From the NCBI RefSeq assembly GCF_000175215.2, contig NC_014816.1:803001-867000 (forward strand): 64,000 nt of DNA. The letters run 5' to 3'. Position numbers and translations under genes: made by a program. The DNA is from Asticcacaulis excentricus CB 48. GTDB taxonomy: Bacteria > Pseudomonadota > Alphaproteobacteria > Caulobacterales > Caulobacteraceae. Positions 8,305 through 16,103 of this stretch are shown piece after piece. The notes under the pieces are model-generated. The model made no database searches, was not told where the DNA came from, and worked only from the letters and a program-made list of their open reading frames with translations. Position 1 is the stretch's first letter; each line of letters starts with the position of its first letter.

Positions 8305-8807
8305 TCGCCTTTCGTCCCCTGACTGATAACGATGCCGGGCTTCTGTTGTTGTGGATGTCCTCACCGCACGTGCGCCAGTGGTGGGTCAATGACGGCCAGA
8401 CCGCTGAGGACGCTGTCGAAGACGCCTTGGCTTATATCGGCGCGGCCAATGCCACGGCGTGGATCTTTAGCTGGAACGGGCGGCCGGCGGGCTATAGCCA
8501 GTGCTTTGAGTGTCATCCCGATCACGAACTGGGCACGCCTTGCCATGCGGAGTCGATGAAGGGCACTTTTCTGATCGACCTGTTTATCGGCGATGCGGCC
8601 CTACTGGGGGAGGGTATCGGCTCGCAGGTTCTGACCCAACTCAGCAATGGCATGTTCAAGAAGGGCGCGCTGTGCGTGCGGGTTGCCCCCCAAACGACTA
8701 ACGCCGCCGCCCGTCGCGCCAGCGAAAAGGCGGGCTTCGTCCCCGTTGGTCCGACGCCCTGCGGCCGCATGGTCCTGATGCAGCGCACGCCGGAACTGAA
8801 CGCCTGA
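8301..8807 (+). CDS. GNAT acetyltransferase, AAC(6')-like, copy 1
   Basis: 168 residues from the GTG at 8301, chosen because it makes a 4-base overlap with hslV and because homology begins at IAFRPLTDND. The segment SPHVRQWW is typical of the AAC(6')/RimJ-like branch, and GEGIGSQVL (acetyl-CoA loop, motif A) and NAAARRASEKAGFVPVG (motif B) follow. The middle is Cys/His-rich (CFECHPDHE) unlike copy 2. It transfers acetyl from acetyl-CoA to an amine; the substrate is unknown. The next gene starts within its stop codon (TGATG). Confidence 0.8.
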   Translation: MIAFRPLTDNDAGLLLLWMSSPHVRQWWVNDGQTAEDAVEDALAYIGAANATAWIFSWNGRPAGYSQCFECHPDHELGTPCHAESMKGTFLIDLFIGDAALLGEGIGSQVLTQLSNGMFKKGALCVRVAPQTTNAAARRASEKAGFVPVGPTPCGRMVLMQRTPELNA

Positions 8808-9298
8808 TGTACGGGTTTCGCCGACTGACCGAGGCCGACATCGCTCTGGTCAATGACTGGATCGCCCGCCCGCATGTGGCGCAATGGTGGATTGACGGTA
8901 CGGGGGGGCCATCGGAGCCTATCGACGCCGATATACTGCAAGAACCGGACTTCAATACGTGGATCGTAAGTCTGCATGACCGGCCTTTTGCCTATATGCA
9001 GGACTATAATCCGCATCTCTATCCCGACCATCACTTCTTCGACCGCCCCTTGGGGACGCGCGGCATCGACCAGATTATCGGCGAGGCGGACATGGTCGGT
9101 ATCGGCCACGGCACCGCCTTCATCCGTCAGCGCGTCGTCCAACTGTTTGCCGAAGGGGCTAGCTGCATCGCTACCGATCCGCACCCGGACAATACCCGCG
9201 CCATCCGGGCTTACCAAAAGGCGGGTTTCGCCCCATATGGGGAAGTGATCAGCCCGGAATGGGGGCCCAGCCTGCTAATGGAATGCAAAGCCAAATGA
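8807..9298 (+). CDS. GNAT acetyltransferase, AAC(6')-like, copy 2
   Basis: 163 residues. Paralogue of the preceding gene (RPHVAQWW versus SPHVRQWW near the N-terminus). It resembles aminoglycoside 6'-N-acetyltransferases more closely: RGIDQIIGEADMVGIGHGTAF (motif A) and DPHPDNTRAIRAYQKAGF (motif B) parallel the GIDQLLANASQLGKGLGT and DPSPSNLRAIRCYEKAGF segments of AAC(6')-Ib. That is family resemblance only; whether it acts on any aminoglycoside is unknown. Its stop overlaps the hslU start (ATGA). Confidence 0.8.
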   Translation: MYGFRRLTEADIALVNDWIARPHVAQWWIDGTGGPSEPIDADILQEPDFNTWIVSLHDRPFAYMQDYNPHLYPDHHFFDRPLGTRGIDQIIGEADMVGIGHGTAFIRQRVVQLFAEGASCIATDPHPDNTRAIRAYQKAGFAPYGEVISPEWGPSLLMECKAK

Positions 9299-10593
9299 CC
9301 ACCTTTTCACCGCGTGAAATCGTCTCCGAACTTGATCGTCATATCATCGGCCATGCCGATGCCAAGAAGGCCGTGGCTGTAGCGCTGCGCAACCGCTGGC
9401 GGCGCAAGCAGACCGATGCGGCGATCCGCGACGAGATCACGCCGAAGAACATCCTGATGATCGGGCCGACGGGCGTAGGTAAGACCGAGATCGCGCGTCG
9501 TCTGGCCAAGCTGGCTCAGGCCCCGTTTATCAAGGTTGAGGCGACCAAGTTCACCGAGGTCGGCTATGTCGGGCGCGACGTCGATCAGATCGTGCGTGAT
9601 CTGGTCGAAGCGGCCATCCTGATGGTTAAGGACAAGAGCCGGCAGGGCGTGCGCGCCAAGGCCGAGGCGCAGGCCGAGGAGCGCCTGCTGGACGCGCTGG
9701 TCGGACCGGCGGCGCAGCCTGCCACGCGCGACAGCTTTCGCAAGCGCCTGCGTAATAACGAGCTGGATGACAAGGAGGTCGAAATTACCGTCGCCGATAC
9801 GGGTGGCGCGATCGGAGCCTTTGAGATTCCGGGGCAGCCCGGTAATCAGATCAATCTGGGGGAGATGCTGCAAAAGGCCATGGGCGGGCGGCAAAAGACC
9901 GTGCGCTTGACGGTCGCGGCAGCTCAGCCGATCTTGCTGTCCGAAGAGTCGGACAAACTGCTCGATCAGGACGCCGTGTCGCGTGAGGCGCTTAGTCTCG
10001 CCGAACAGGAAGGCATCGTCTTCCTCGATGAGATCGACAAGGTGGCCTCGCGTCAGGAGCGCGGCGGGGCCGATGTGTCGCGCGAGGGCGTGCAGCGCGA
10101 TCTGCTGCCGCTGATCGAAGGGACGACGGTTTCGACGAAGTATGGACCGGTGAAGACCGACCACATCCTATTTATCGCTTCAGGCGCCTTCCATGTGGCC
10201 AAGCCGTCGGACCTCTTGCCGGAGCTTCAGGGGCGTCTGCCTATCCGTGTCGAGCTCAAGGCCCTGACGCAGGACGATTTCCGCCGCATCCTGTCGGAAC
10301 CCGAAGCCAATCTGATCAAACAAAATCAGGCGCTGATGGCCACCGAAGGGGTGACTTTGGCGTTTGAAGACGGGGCGATTGCCGAAATGGCCGCCGCCGC
10401 CGCACAGGTCAATGCCAAGGTCGAAAACATCGGCGCGCGCCGTCTGCACACCATTATCGAACGGGTGATGGAGGAGCTGAGCTTCACGGCCGCCGATCAG
10501 ACGGGGCAGACCGTGACCATCACCGCCGACTATGTGCGCGAACGTCTGGGCGAGGTGGCAGGTGACGCCGACCTCAGCCGCTATATTCTGTAA
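9295..10593 (+). CDS. hslU: HslU, ATPase/unfoldase subunit of the HslVU protease
   Basis: 432 residues from the ATG at 9295, which overlaps the preceding stop by 4 bases; an upstream extension to 9259 lies inside the GNAT gene. It is a Clp/Hsp100 AAA+ ATPase: N-terminal SPREIVSELDRHIIGHADAK, Walker A GPTGVGKTE (57-65), pore loop EVGYVGRDVD, I-domain (about 110-240), Walker B GIVFLDEIDKV, sensor region and the conserved C-terminal tail DLSRYIL that docks into HslV. Complete and standard. A strong terminator follows at once. Confidence 0.97.
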   Translation: MTTFSPREIVSELDRHIIGHADAKKAVAVALRNRWRRKQTDAAIRDEITPKNILMIGPTGVGKTEIARRLAKLAQAPFIKVEATKFTEVGYVGRDVDQIVRDLVEAAILMVKDKSRQGVRAKAEAQAEERLLDALVGPAAQPATRDSFRKRLRNNELDDKEVEITVADTGGAIGAFEIPGQPGNQINLGEMLQKAMGGRQKTVRLTVAAAQPILLSEESDKLLDQDAVSREALSLAEQEGIVFLDEIDKVASRQERGGADVSREGVQRDLLPLIEGTTVSTKYGPVKTDHILFIASGAFHVAKPSDLLPELQGRLPIRVELKALTQDDFRRILSEPEANLIKQNQALMATEGVTLAFEDGAIAEMAAAAAQVNAKVENIGARRLHTIIERVMEELSFTAADQTGQTVTITADYVRERLGEVAGDADLSRYIL

Positions 10594-10598
10594 ACGAA

Positions 10599-10627
10599 AA
10601 GCCCCGGAGCGATCCGGGGCTTCTGTT
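10599..10627. terminator. Bidirectional rho-independent terminator
   Basis: Stem AAGCCCCGGA / TCCGGGGCTT (10599-10622) with a 4-base GCGA loop, preceded by AAAA and followed by a short T-rich stretch. It lies between the convergent hslU and DUF3144 genes and probably serves both. Confidence 0.85.
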
Positions 10628-10913
10628 ATTTCAGATAGGTTTCGTAATTGTCGCCAAAGTCATCATAGTGGCTGAGCAGCAGTTCGCGGAACTGCGCGGT
10701 CAGTTGATCGACATTCAGTTTTCGTGCAGCGAGGAACTGCGTCTTGTCAGCACTCTGGGCGGCGCAGGAAAAGGCCGTATAGCGCGTGGCGGCCTGAAGC
10801 AGGGCCCCACCGGCTTCGCCGATCGAACTTTTGTGCGCGTGGCTGTTGGTCAGGTCGATATGGTCGGCCGCCATCTGACGGAAGACCTCGTTGGTGATGG
10901 TCGGCGTGGTCAT
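10626..10913 (-). CDS. DUF3144 family small protein, copy 3 of 3
   Basis: 95 residues, alpha-helical, no signal or membrane segment. The family pattern is visible: ADHIDLTNSHA, then GALLQAATRYTAFSCAAQS, and the C-terminal FRELLLSHYDDFGDNYETYL. DUF3144 has no known function. Third gene of a coupled triplet: it starts within the end of copy 2 (ATGA). It is the most divergent copy in the middle helix (THR-TYR-THR for the Arg-Phe-Asn of copy 1). Confidence 0.75.
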   Translation of the reverse strand: MTTPTITNEVFRQMAADHIDLTNSHAHKSSIGEAGGALLQAATRYTAFSCAAQSADKTQFLAARKLNVDQLTAQFRELLLSHYDDFGDNYETYLK

Positions 10914-11230
10914 CCCTTGTCCTTTTCGCCCGGCATTTTGGCCATATAGGTGTCGAAGTTTTTCGCATATTCAACGTAGTGGATATTGAGATACTCGCGG
11001 AAGCGGGCGCTGATCCTTGCGACCATCTCCTCTTTTTTGGCAAGCATGTCTGCACCGGTCGGTTCGTCTACAGCGGTTACGAAGGCGCTGTAACGGGCGG
11101 CGGCATGCAAAAAAGCGCCTTCGGAGATGGCGAAGGAATCCACAGCCTTTGCCTGTGCATTGGCGATGTGGATAAATTCCGCAGTAAGCGCGTTAAATGC
11201 CTCTGTACTCAGTTGTTTAGGCTGGGTCAT
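10910..11230 (-). CDS. DUF3144 family small protein, copy 2 of 3
   Basis: 106 residues. Shares with its neighbours the order 'FIHIANAQ... GAFLHAAARYSAFVTA... FREYLNIHYVEYAKNFDTYM'. It carries a short Lys-rich tail (MPGEKDKG) absent from copy 1. Four-base overlaps at both ends suggest strict co-translation of all three, as for subunits of one complex. No known function. Confidence 0.78.
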   Translation of the reverse strand: MTQPKQLSTEAFNALTAEFIHIANAQAKAVDSFAISEGAFLHAAARYSAFVTAVDEPTGADMLAKKEEMVARISARFREYLNIHYVEYAKNFDTYMAKMPGEKDKG

Positions 11231-11529
11231 TTGGGTATGCCCAGATTGGGGCGACCATATTCGGCAAAGTTTTGCGCGTACTCTTCGTAATGCCCCTCAA
11301 GATACTGGCGATATAGATTCACATAGTGGTCGATATGCGCGTCCTTGCTTTGCAACATGACGCGACCGCCGACAAATTGCGTGGACGACACGAAGGCATT
11401 GAAACGGGCCGCCGCGTGCATCAAGGCAGCTCCGGCCTGCCCAGCGTTGGCCTCCTTGAGGTGACCATTGGCGAGCTCAATATGTTCAATCATCAGTTCA
11501 TTGAAGCGATGGTCTGTCAGTTCAGCCAC
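11227..11529 (-). CDS. DUF3144 family small protein, copy 1 of 3
   Basis: 100 residues. The best match to the family consensus: MIEHIELANGHLKEA, then AALMHAAARFNAFVSS, then YRQYLEGHYEEYAQNFAEYG. First gene of the triplet; GGAGTAACC upstream of the ATG supplies a ribosome binding site. The protein is acidic and soluble. No known function; single copies are the usual state in proteobacteria as far as I know. Confidence 0.82.
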   Translation of the reverse strand: MAELTDHRFNELMIEHIELANGHLKEANAGQAGAALMHAAARFNAFVSSTQFVGGRVMLQSKDAHIDHYVNLYRQYLEGHYEEYAQNFAEYGRPNLGIPK

Positions 11530-11565
11530 AAGGTTACTCCTGTAAAACGAGCCGTCTATCTGGTG

Positions 11566-12036
11566 TTAACGTGAAGGCTTTGTCAACGTGCGCAGCAGCG
11601 CCGCTGAGGCCTCATCACACAGCCGATAGACGGCGTCGAAATCGCGCGTGTCGCCATAATAGGGGTCGGGCACATCCTTGATTAGCCCCAGCGCTTCCTC
11701 AAGATAAAGACCGATGGTCGCGGTCGTATCATCCGGAGCGATTTTACGGATATTGCGCACATTATCACGGTCGAGGCCAAGGATCAGATCAAAGCGGTAA
11801 AAGTCCTCGCGATGAAGCTGACGCGCGCACTGGCTGGAAATATCGACACCATAACGCGCCGCGACGGCGACGGATCGCCGGTCCGGCCCTTCGCCCGCGT
11901 GCCAGCCACCGGTCCCAGCAGAGTCGATAAGAAAGCGGCCGCTCAGGCCGGCTTGTTCGACATGGTGACGCAACAAGCCCTCGGCTAGCGGCGAACGGCA
12001 GATATTCCCCAGGCAGACAAACAGAACAGACGTCAT
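11566..12036 (-). CDS. Low-molecular-weight protein tyrosine phosphatase
   Basis: 156 residues. Signature CX5R(S): Cys8-LGNIC-Arg14-Ser15, and the general acid Asp124 in DVPDPYYGD. This is the standard length. Such enzymes dephosphorylate tyrosine on tyrosine kinases or capsule proteins; a free-standing gene without a kinase neighbour leaves the substrate open. It is divergent from the MazG-like gene with 79 bases between. Arsenate reductase is a related fold but lacks the DPYYG form seen here. Confidence 0.9.
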   Translation of the reverse strand: MTSVLFVCLGNICRSPLAEGLLRHHVEQAGLSGRFLIDSAGTGGWHAGEGPDRRSVAVAARYGVDISSQCARQLHREDFYRFDLILGLDRDNVRNIRKIAPDDTTATIGLYLEEALGLIKDVPDPYYGDTRDFDAVYRLCDEASAALLRTLTKPSR

Positions 12037-12115
12037 AAGAAACGCTTAGCCCGTTCATCACTTCTCCCGCAAGGCGTGTCTTGCGGGGGCGCTGAAAACA
12101 TTTCACAATACCGCT

Positions 12116-12454
12116 ATGACCGCGCCCCTTCCAGAACTTGAGCCCTTTATCGACCGCCTTCAGGCCATTTCCGACCGCTATGAGCGGGTCTATGGCATCG
12201 ACCGAGGCGGCGACTGGCACCTGTTGAAAATGCAGGAGGAGATGGGTGAACTCACTCAGGCCTATCTGGCAATGACCGGGCGTTCGCGGCGCGACGCCAC
12301 CGCGGCAAAGCACGAGGTGGCGATGGAGATGGCCGACCTAATCTGCATGACGCTGCTGATGGCGCGTGCTGAAGGTATCGACCTCAATGCCGCCATCGCC
12401 GAAAAATGGCTCAAGTGGGAGGATGTGATGGCGGCGGAAGCAACACATGCGTAG
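12116..12454 (+). CDS. MazG-like nucleotide pyrophosphohydrolase
   Basis: 112 residues, all-alpha. The metal-binding pattern is visible as QEEMGELTQAY (about 40-50) and EVAMEMADLICMTLLMA (67-83), the E-E-x-x-E...E-x-x-D of the MazG/HisE superfamily. It would hydrolyse an NTP or related nucleotide to the monophosphate and pyrophosphate, perhaps as house-cleaning. It overlaps nth by 8 bases, so the pair is an operon, which fits a nucleotide-pool/DNA-repair theme. Confidence 0.78.
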   Translation: MTAPLPELEPFIDRLQAISDRYERVYGIDRGGDWHLLKMQEEMGELTQAYLAMTGRSRRDATAAKHEVAMEMADLICMTLLMARAEGIDLNAAIAEKWLKWEDVMAAEATHA

Positions 12455-13085
12455 TGCGGCCGCCGTCAAAAAGCTGTTCGAGCGCTTTGAAGCGGATAAG
12501 CCGGCCCCCAAGACCGAACTGAACTTCTCGAATCCGTTTACTCTGGTGGTGGCCGTCGCCTTGTCGGCCCAGACGACCGATGTGGCGGTCAACAAGGCAA
12601 CCGGACCTTTGTTTGCCTTGGCCGATACGCCACAGGCCATGCTCGATCTGGGCGAAGAGACGCTAATGCAGATGATCTCCTCCATCGGACTTTATCGCAA
12701 CAAGGCGAAGAATGTGATGGAGATGTGTCGTATCCTGATCAACCGTTTCGATGGTCAGGTGCCGCTCAATCGAACGGACCTGCTCAGCCTGCCGGGCGTA
12801 GGCAACAAGACAGCCTCAGTTGTGCTCAATGAGCTGGATATCGAGCCGGCCATTGCGGTCGATACACACGTCTATCGCGTTTCCCACCGGTTGGGGCTGG
12901 TCAATGACAGCGCCACCACACCGGACAAGGTCGAGGCGCAACTGATGGCCTCTATCCCGCGCAAATGGCTGACGCGGGCGCACCACTGGCTTATCCTGCA
13001 CGGGCGCTATACCTGCACGGCCCGTAGCCCCAAATGCATGGCCTGTCTGGTCGAAGACCTATGCCCGAAGCGCGGGGTGGGTTAG
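12447..13085 (+). CDS. nth: Endonuclease III (bifunctional DNA glycosylase/AP lyase)
   Basis: 212 residues. Helix-hairpin-helix LPGVGNKTA with catalytic Lys121, then catalytic Asp139 in AVDTHVYRVSHRLGL. The C-terminal C-X6-C-X2-C-X5-C holds a [4Fe-4S] cluster (CTARSPKCMACLVEDLC). It excises oxidised pyrimidines and cleaves the abasic site. Start overlaps the MazG-like gene. It meets the ATP-grasp gene tail to tail with a 4-base overlap. Confidence 0.96.
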   Translation: MRSAAAVKKLFERFEADKPAPKTELNFSNPFTLVVAVALSAQTTDVAVNKATGPLFALADTPQAMLDLGEETLMQMISSIGLYRNKAKNVMEMCRILINRFDGQVPLNRTDLLSLPGVGNKTASVVLNELDIEPAIAVDTHVYRVSHRLGLVNDSATTPDKVEAQLMASIPRKWLTRAHHWLILHGRYTCTARSPKCMACLVEDLCPKRGVG

Positions 13086-13951
13086 TGCCGATGCCCGCAC
13101 ATCCCTAACGCATGTTCGACTGCGTGGCTGAGGCGCGCCGGGGCGGCCTCTTCGTATTTGAGATAGAGGTCAGGTTCGATCAGCTCCAGCTCCATGAGGC
13201 AGAAATCACCGGCGGCATTACGCACCATATCGACCCGCGCGTAGAGCAGGGTCTGGCCCACATATTCAAGTGCCTGATAGGCCAGTTCGACAGCGGTGAC
13301 CGGTGGGGTCTGCGCCCGCAGGTGGGCGTCATAGTCGGGCTGTGAGCGGAAATCGCCTGGCTTGGGCGTTTTGAGCACGGCATGACTGAAATCGCCACCG
13401 AAGAAGATCAGCGACCATTCGCCTTCCGACTGGATAGCCGGCATAAAGGGCTGGATCATAGCATCCAATTCCGGCGCGCCGTCGGGCACGTCGGTCCCTT
13501 CCCAGACGAGAGTCTTCTTGGCGCCGGCGGAGATGCGCGGCTTGAGCACCAGCGCGTCTTGTCCGAAATCCGCACGGGCGCGGCTCAGGGTTTCGGGCGT
13601 CAGGGTATCGGCAAACAAGGTCGGCACGATGCGGATGCCGCCTTCGGCGAGATCACGCAGATAGGTCTTATCGACGTTCCAGCTTAAGATTTCGGCGGGG
13701 TTGAGCATCCGGTAGCCCTTGGCCTTGATGTGGGCCAAAGCGCGCCGAAACTCTTCGGGCGCGTTGTGATAGCCCCAGGCGACCAGCGGCAGCACCAGAT
13801 CATAGGGCCGTGTCAGGGGCTCCGACCACGGCTGGGCCTCGATCTCAAACCCCGCAAAGGCGGCGCGATAGGCATCCAGCACGGCGGGCCAGCGGCCATG
13901 ATGTGACGGGTGCGCCGGGTTCGGTGTCAGGATGAGAAGGGACTTTTTCAT
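13082..13951 (-). CDS. ATP-grasp domain protein (RimK/glutathione-synthetase-like fold)
   Basis: 289 residues from the ATG at 13951; longer frames upstream would overlap the divergent PfkB gene. Recognisable ATP-grasp pieces are NPAEILSWNVDKTYLRDL, DALVLKPRISAGAKKT and the metal/ATP site FCLMELELIEPDLYL (Glu-x-Glu, Glu). These enzymes join a carboxylate to an amine or thiol using ATP. The substrate is unknown. The family is common in actinobacteria and proteobacteria. It is not part of an evident operon. Confidence 0.75.
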   Translation of the reverse strand: MKKSLLILTPNPAHPSHHGRWPAVLDAYRAAFAGFEIEAQPWSEPLTRPYDLVLPLVAWGYHNAPEEFRRALAHIKAKGYRMLNPAEILSWNVDKTYLRDLAEGGIRIVPTLFADTLTPETLSRARADFGQDALVLKPRISAGAKKTLVWEGTDVPDGAPELDAMIQPFMPAIQSEGEWSLIFFGGDFSHAVLKTPKPGDFRSQPDYDAHLRAQTPPVTAVELAYQALEYVGQTLLYARVDMVRNAAGDFCLMELELIEPDLYLKYEEAAPARLSHAVEHALGMCGHRH

Positions 13952-14015
13952 TTTCGCTTGCTCCGTGCGCGGTTTTTGCGCAAAGACACGCCCAATAGCA
14001 ACCGGATAATCACGC

Positions 14016-15035
14016 ATGTCTTCTGAGTACGACGTCACCGCCGTTGGTAATGCCATTGTGGACGTGCTGGCCCCGGCCAGCGAAGCATTTATCGTGGCGG
14101 AAGGCCTGCCAAAGGGGGGCATGACGCTGATTGATCAGCACCGCGCGCTGAATCTCTACGGCAAAATGGTGGCCCGCTCGGAAGCCAATGGCGACGACCT
14201 GACGCAGGAATCTGGCGGCTCGGCGGGCAATACCATCGCCGGTGTCGCCTCGTTTGGCGGCAAGGCGGCCTATATCGGCAAGGTGGCGCACGACGAACTG
14301 GGAGAGGTGTTCAGCCGCGACCTGAAAAAGAGCGGCGTGCATTTTGACGTGCCTTTCCTGCACGATGACCCGACCCACACCGGGCGTTGCCTGATCAATG
14401 TCACCGAAGACGGTCAGCGCACCATGGCGACCTTCCTGGGGGCTGCAGCTCTGGTACAGCCCGAAGACGTCGATCCGCAGCTGATCAAGGCGTCGCAGAT
14501 TACCTATCTCGAAGGCTATCTTTTTGATACGCCGTCCGGTCGCGCCGCTTTTGCCAAGGCCTGCGAGATCGCCCGTTCGGCGGGCCGTAAGACGGCCATG
14601 ACCCTCTCGGACAGCTTCGTGGTCGATCGCTGGCGCACCGACCTGCTGGCCTTCATCGAACAGCATATCGACCTCGTCTTCGCCAATGAATCCGAGCTTC
14701 TGTCGCTGTTCCAGACCGAGGATTTCGACAAGGCGGCGCGCTATCTGAAATCCAAGGCCGATCTGGCCTTTGTCACTCGTTCCGAGCGCGGCTCGGTGGC
14801 CCTGAAAGCTGATCTGTCGCACGACATCCCTGTCTATCCGGTGGCCGAGGTCGTCGATACGACCGGGGCCGGTGATCAGTACGCGGCGGGGGTGATGTAT
14901 GGCCTCACCCAGGGCTTGCATCTGGAAACCTGCGGTCGTCTGGGGGCGCTGGCCGCCGCCGAGGTGATTAGCCACTACGGCCCGCGTCCGCAGGTCAGCT
15001 ACGCCGAACTGGCGAAACAGAACGGCCTGATCTGA
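14016..15035 (+). CDS. PfkB-family kinase, probable adenosine kinase
   Basis: 339 residues. Ribokinase fold: opening VTAVGNAIVDVLAPA, substrate-site QESGGSAGNTIAGVASFGG (64-82), and anion hole with catalytic base in DTTGAGDQYAAGVMYG (Asp287). Alphaproteobacterial proteins with this exact N-terminus are annotated as adenosine kinase or sugar kinase. It phosphorylates a nucleoside or sugar with ATP. Adenosine is the best guess from the NTIAGVASFGG subgroup pattern, not proven. Confidence 0.85.
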   Translation: MSSEYDVTAVGNAIVDVLAPASEAFIVAEGLPKGGMTLIDQHRALNLYGKMVARSEANGDDLTQESGGSAGNTIAGVASFGGKAAYIGKVAHDELGEVFSRDLKKSGVHFDVPFLHDDPTHTGRCLINVTEDGQRTMATFLGAAALVQPEDVDPQLIKASQITYLEGYLFDTPSGRAAFAKACEIARSAGRKTAMTLSDSFVVDRWRTDLLAFIEQHIDLVFANESELLSLFQTEDFDKAARYLKSKADLAFVTRSERGSVALKADLSHDIPVYPVAEVVDTTGAGDQYAAGVMYGLTQGLHLETCGRLGALAAAEVISHYGPRPQVSYAELAKQNGLI

Positions 15036-15184
15036 TTGATCACTGAACCGGGATTTTCTGAACGCGCACACGCTATCGTGTGACAATTGTCATTTACAAA
15101 AACGTGAACTTGGATCAGTCTCTACCGTAGAGGGAAGGACTGGGTGCTACTCGCCTTCCCACACAAGACAGCGAGGCCTATCTT

Positions 15185-15598
15185 ATGCGTGCAGTCACAA
15201 TGGCATTAGCTTTGGCGGGCAGTTTTCTGCTTTATGGGACAGCATTGGCTCAGTTTTCCCAAGAGCCGAGCGGAAGACCTCTGATTTTAGAGGGGCCATA
15301 TAACGCGAGCCATTATCGCCCAGAAGACCATCTAACCCGTCGCGCCTCTGCGGAAAAGCAGAGGACGCCTCCCGGCACCTTTGAACTTCAGTCGCGCACC
15401 CGCGAAACCTTCGTTCTGGCGCAGTCTCACAAAGAAAAAGGTGACATGGCGGCGGCTTGTCGCTCGATCCGAAAGGCTATTGCTCTGGATCGTCGCTATA
15501 TAGCGCGTAAGCGCGCGATCGATCCGGATATACCCGTTACCGATGAGGACTTTTACAGCAGCTTGGAGGCTGAGTATTGCGTCTCAGCACGAGGTTAA
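15185..15598 (+). CDS. Secreted protein of unknown function, tandem copy A
   Basis: 137 residues with a Sec signal peptide (about 1-20, ending ALAQ). A variable middle is followed by a conserved C-terminal domain: FELQSRTRETFVLAQSHKEKG, AACRSIRKAIALDRRYI and SLEAEYC. That domain is almost certainly two or three helices resembling a TPR unit, with Cys pairs in AAC and EYC that could form a disulfide. The next gene is a paralogue. No family recognised. Confidence 0.7.
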   Translation: MRAVTMALALAGSFLLYGTALAQFSQEPSGRPLILEGPYNASHYRPEDHLTRRASAEKQRTPPGTFELQSRTRETFVLAQSHKEKGDMAAACRSIRKAIALDRRYIARKRAIDPDIPVTDEDFYSSLEAEYCVSARG

Positions 15599-15635
15599 TC
15601 AATCAGGCGCACCATAACACACAGCGGGGAGAGAC

Positions 15636-16103
15636 ATGGGTTTCAGGCTATTCACCGGCGCGATCGTGATCGCTATGGGCACCATTATGACGGTGCCGAC
15701 GCTGGCTCAAAATCTACAGGGACCGTCTCATAGGGGGCAAATACTCAGAGCCGATGACATGCGCAACGACAGAATTTCGCCTCCTCCCGTTGATACACAG
15801 ACGGGAAGTCCAAATTATCAGCAGGCCATGGGGTTTGGTCAGAGAAGTGGAGGACATAATGGACGCAGCCTGTATTCGCACCTTGCTGATCTCCAAAGCT
15901 CTACCCGCGATACCTTTCTAAAAGCACAGGCTTACCGCGACAGGGGAGAAGACGAGGCGGCCTGTAAGACCTTGCGCAAGGCAATTGAAAAAGATCGCCG
16001 TTATATGGCGTCCAAGAAAAAGCTGTACCCGGAAACGGAGATGCCCGACGAGTCGTCCTATCAGGGTCTCGAAGCCGAATATTGTGGCTCGGAACGCAGT
16101 TAG
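15636..16103 (+). CDS. Secreted protein of unknown function, tandem copy B
   Basis: 155 residues, signal peptide to about residue 24 (TLAQ). Its C-terminal 70 residues align without gaps to copy A: LQSSTRDTFLKAQAYRDRG, AACKTLRKAIEKDRRYM and GLEAEYC. Both cysteines are conserved. The N-terminal halves are unrelated in sequence beyond low complexity. GGGGAGAG at 15625-15632 is the ribosome binding site. A recent tandem duplication is likely. Function unknown. Confidence 0.72.
   Translation: MGFRLFTGAIVIAMGTIMTVPTLAQNLQGPSHRGQILRADDMRNDRISPPPVDTQTGSPNYQQAMGFGQRSGGHNGRSLYSHLADLQSSTRDTFLKAQAYRDRGEDEAACKTLRKAIEKDRRYMASKKKLYPETEMPDESSYQGLEAEYCGSERS

Noticed and set aside
8807..9298. Calling the second GNAT an aminoglycoside-resistance gene
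   Set aside because: Motif resemblance to AAC(6') is clear, but the gene sits in the hslV-hslU operon and such GNATs act on many amines. Sequence alone does not show resistance.
15067..15082. CACACG-CTAT-CGTGTG after the PfkB gene as a terminator
   Set aside because: A six-pair stem without a T-tract is too weak to call.
14010..15086. Long open frame opposite the PfkB kinase gene
   Set aside because: The plus strand encodes a full PfkB protein with intact motifs; the antisense frame is a by-product of GC-rich codon structure and has no family resemblance.
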